6,459 nucleotides of DNA from Synergistaceae bacterium (lineage in GTDB: Bacteria; Synergistota; Synergistia; Synergistales; Synergistaceae), in NCBI GenBank assembly GCA_030531285.1, contig JAUNNW010000083.1, positions 1 through 6,459 of the forward strand. The letters run 5' to 3'. The position numbers and the translations under genes were made by a program. How positions within the stretch are numbered: the stretch's first letter is position 1; each line of letters starts with the position of its first letter. The notes under the pieces are model-generated. The model ran no database searches. It saw nothing but the letters and a program-made list of their open reading frames with translations, and was not told where the DNA came from. Shown here one piece after another: positions 6,429 through 6,459 of the stretch.

Positions 6429-6459
6429 CTCTCCGTCATTCTGCGCTCTTTTTTCTCCG
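6412..6459. repeat. Direct repeat with 26-bp period, cut by the window edge
   Basis: ATTCTGCG recurs at 6412 and 6438, and CTTTTTTCTC recurs at 6422 and 6448, both with a spacing of 26 bases. The two copies differ at the two bases between these blocks (GA against CT) and then by a short TC difference before CCG. The second copy runs off the window. This looks like the start of an intergenic repeat array, but only two copies can be seen. Confidence 0.5.

Noticed and set aside
1..6459. CRISPR array, tRNA or rRNA genes, insertion sequences, phage or defence genes
   Set aside because: No regularly spaced repeats of CRISPR size, no transposase or integrase, no cloverleaf-like sequence and no toxin, nuclease or phage-like protein were seen in either strand.

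Overview
This window is ordinary bacterial chromosome with a GC content of about one half (estimated by eye). It holds five complete genes in two divergent transcription units. The gene families fit a fermentative bacterium with a bacterial-type LeuRS, an ATP-dependent phosphofructokinase and an NhaC-family antiporter. The protein flavour and the tight leuS-holA pairing suggest an anaerobe, perhaps a Synergistota member or a Gram-positive anaerobe. That placement is an impression, not a demonstration.

Layout: the first 83 bases hold no gene that can be supported. A minus-strand terminator (84-110) closes the left-hand operon, which is transcribed leftward from about 4559: leuS (leucyl-tRNA synthetase, 2027-4522), holA (DNA polymerase III delta subunit, 1104-2027) and pfkA (6-phosphofructokinase, 124-1086). 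leuS and holA share one base (TGATG), and only 17 bases separate holA from pfkA. These junctions argue for one polycistronic message. On the right, a rightward unit starts near 4612 and encodes a small thioredoxin-like protein with a CPDC active site (4653-4970), then an NhaC-family membrane antiporter/permease with a TTG start (4995-6323). A perfect 20-bp hairpin (6341-6384) ends this unit. It is followed by a short repetitive, T-rich stretch that runs off the window.

The most notable regulatory structure lies between the two units. Two sigma-70-type promoters overlap back to back within about 40 bases (TTGATA-17-TATAAT for leuS, TTCGCA-17-TATAAT for the thioredoxin gene). Both -10 boxes lie in the arms of a 14-bp inverted repeat (13 of 14 paired), so RNA polymerase cannot easily occupy both promoters at once. 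The left unit joins protein synthesis, clamp loading and glycolysis, an arrangement better explained by shared growth-linked expression than by shared biochemistry. The right unit pairs a cytoplasmic dithiol protein with an ion-coupled transporter; any functional link is inferred only from co-transcription. I did not find a clearly novel multi-gene system.
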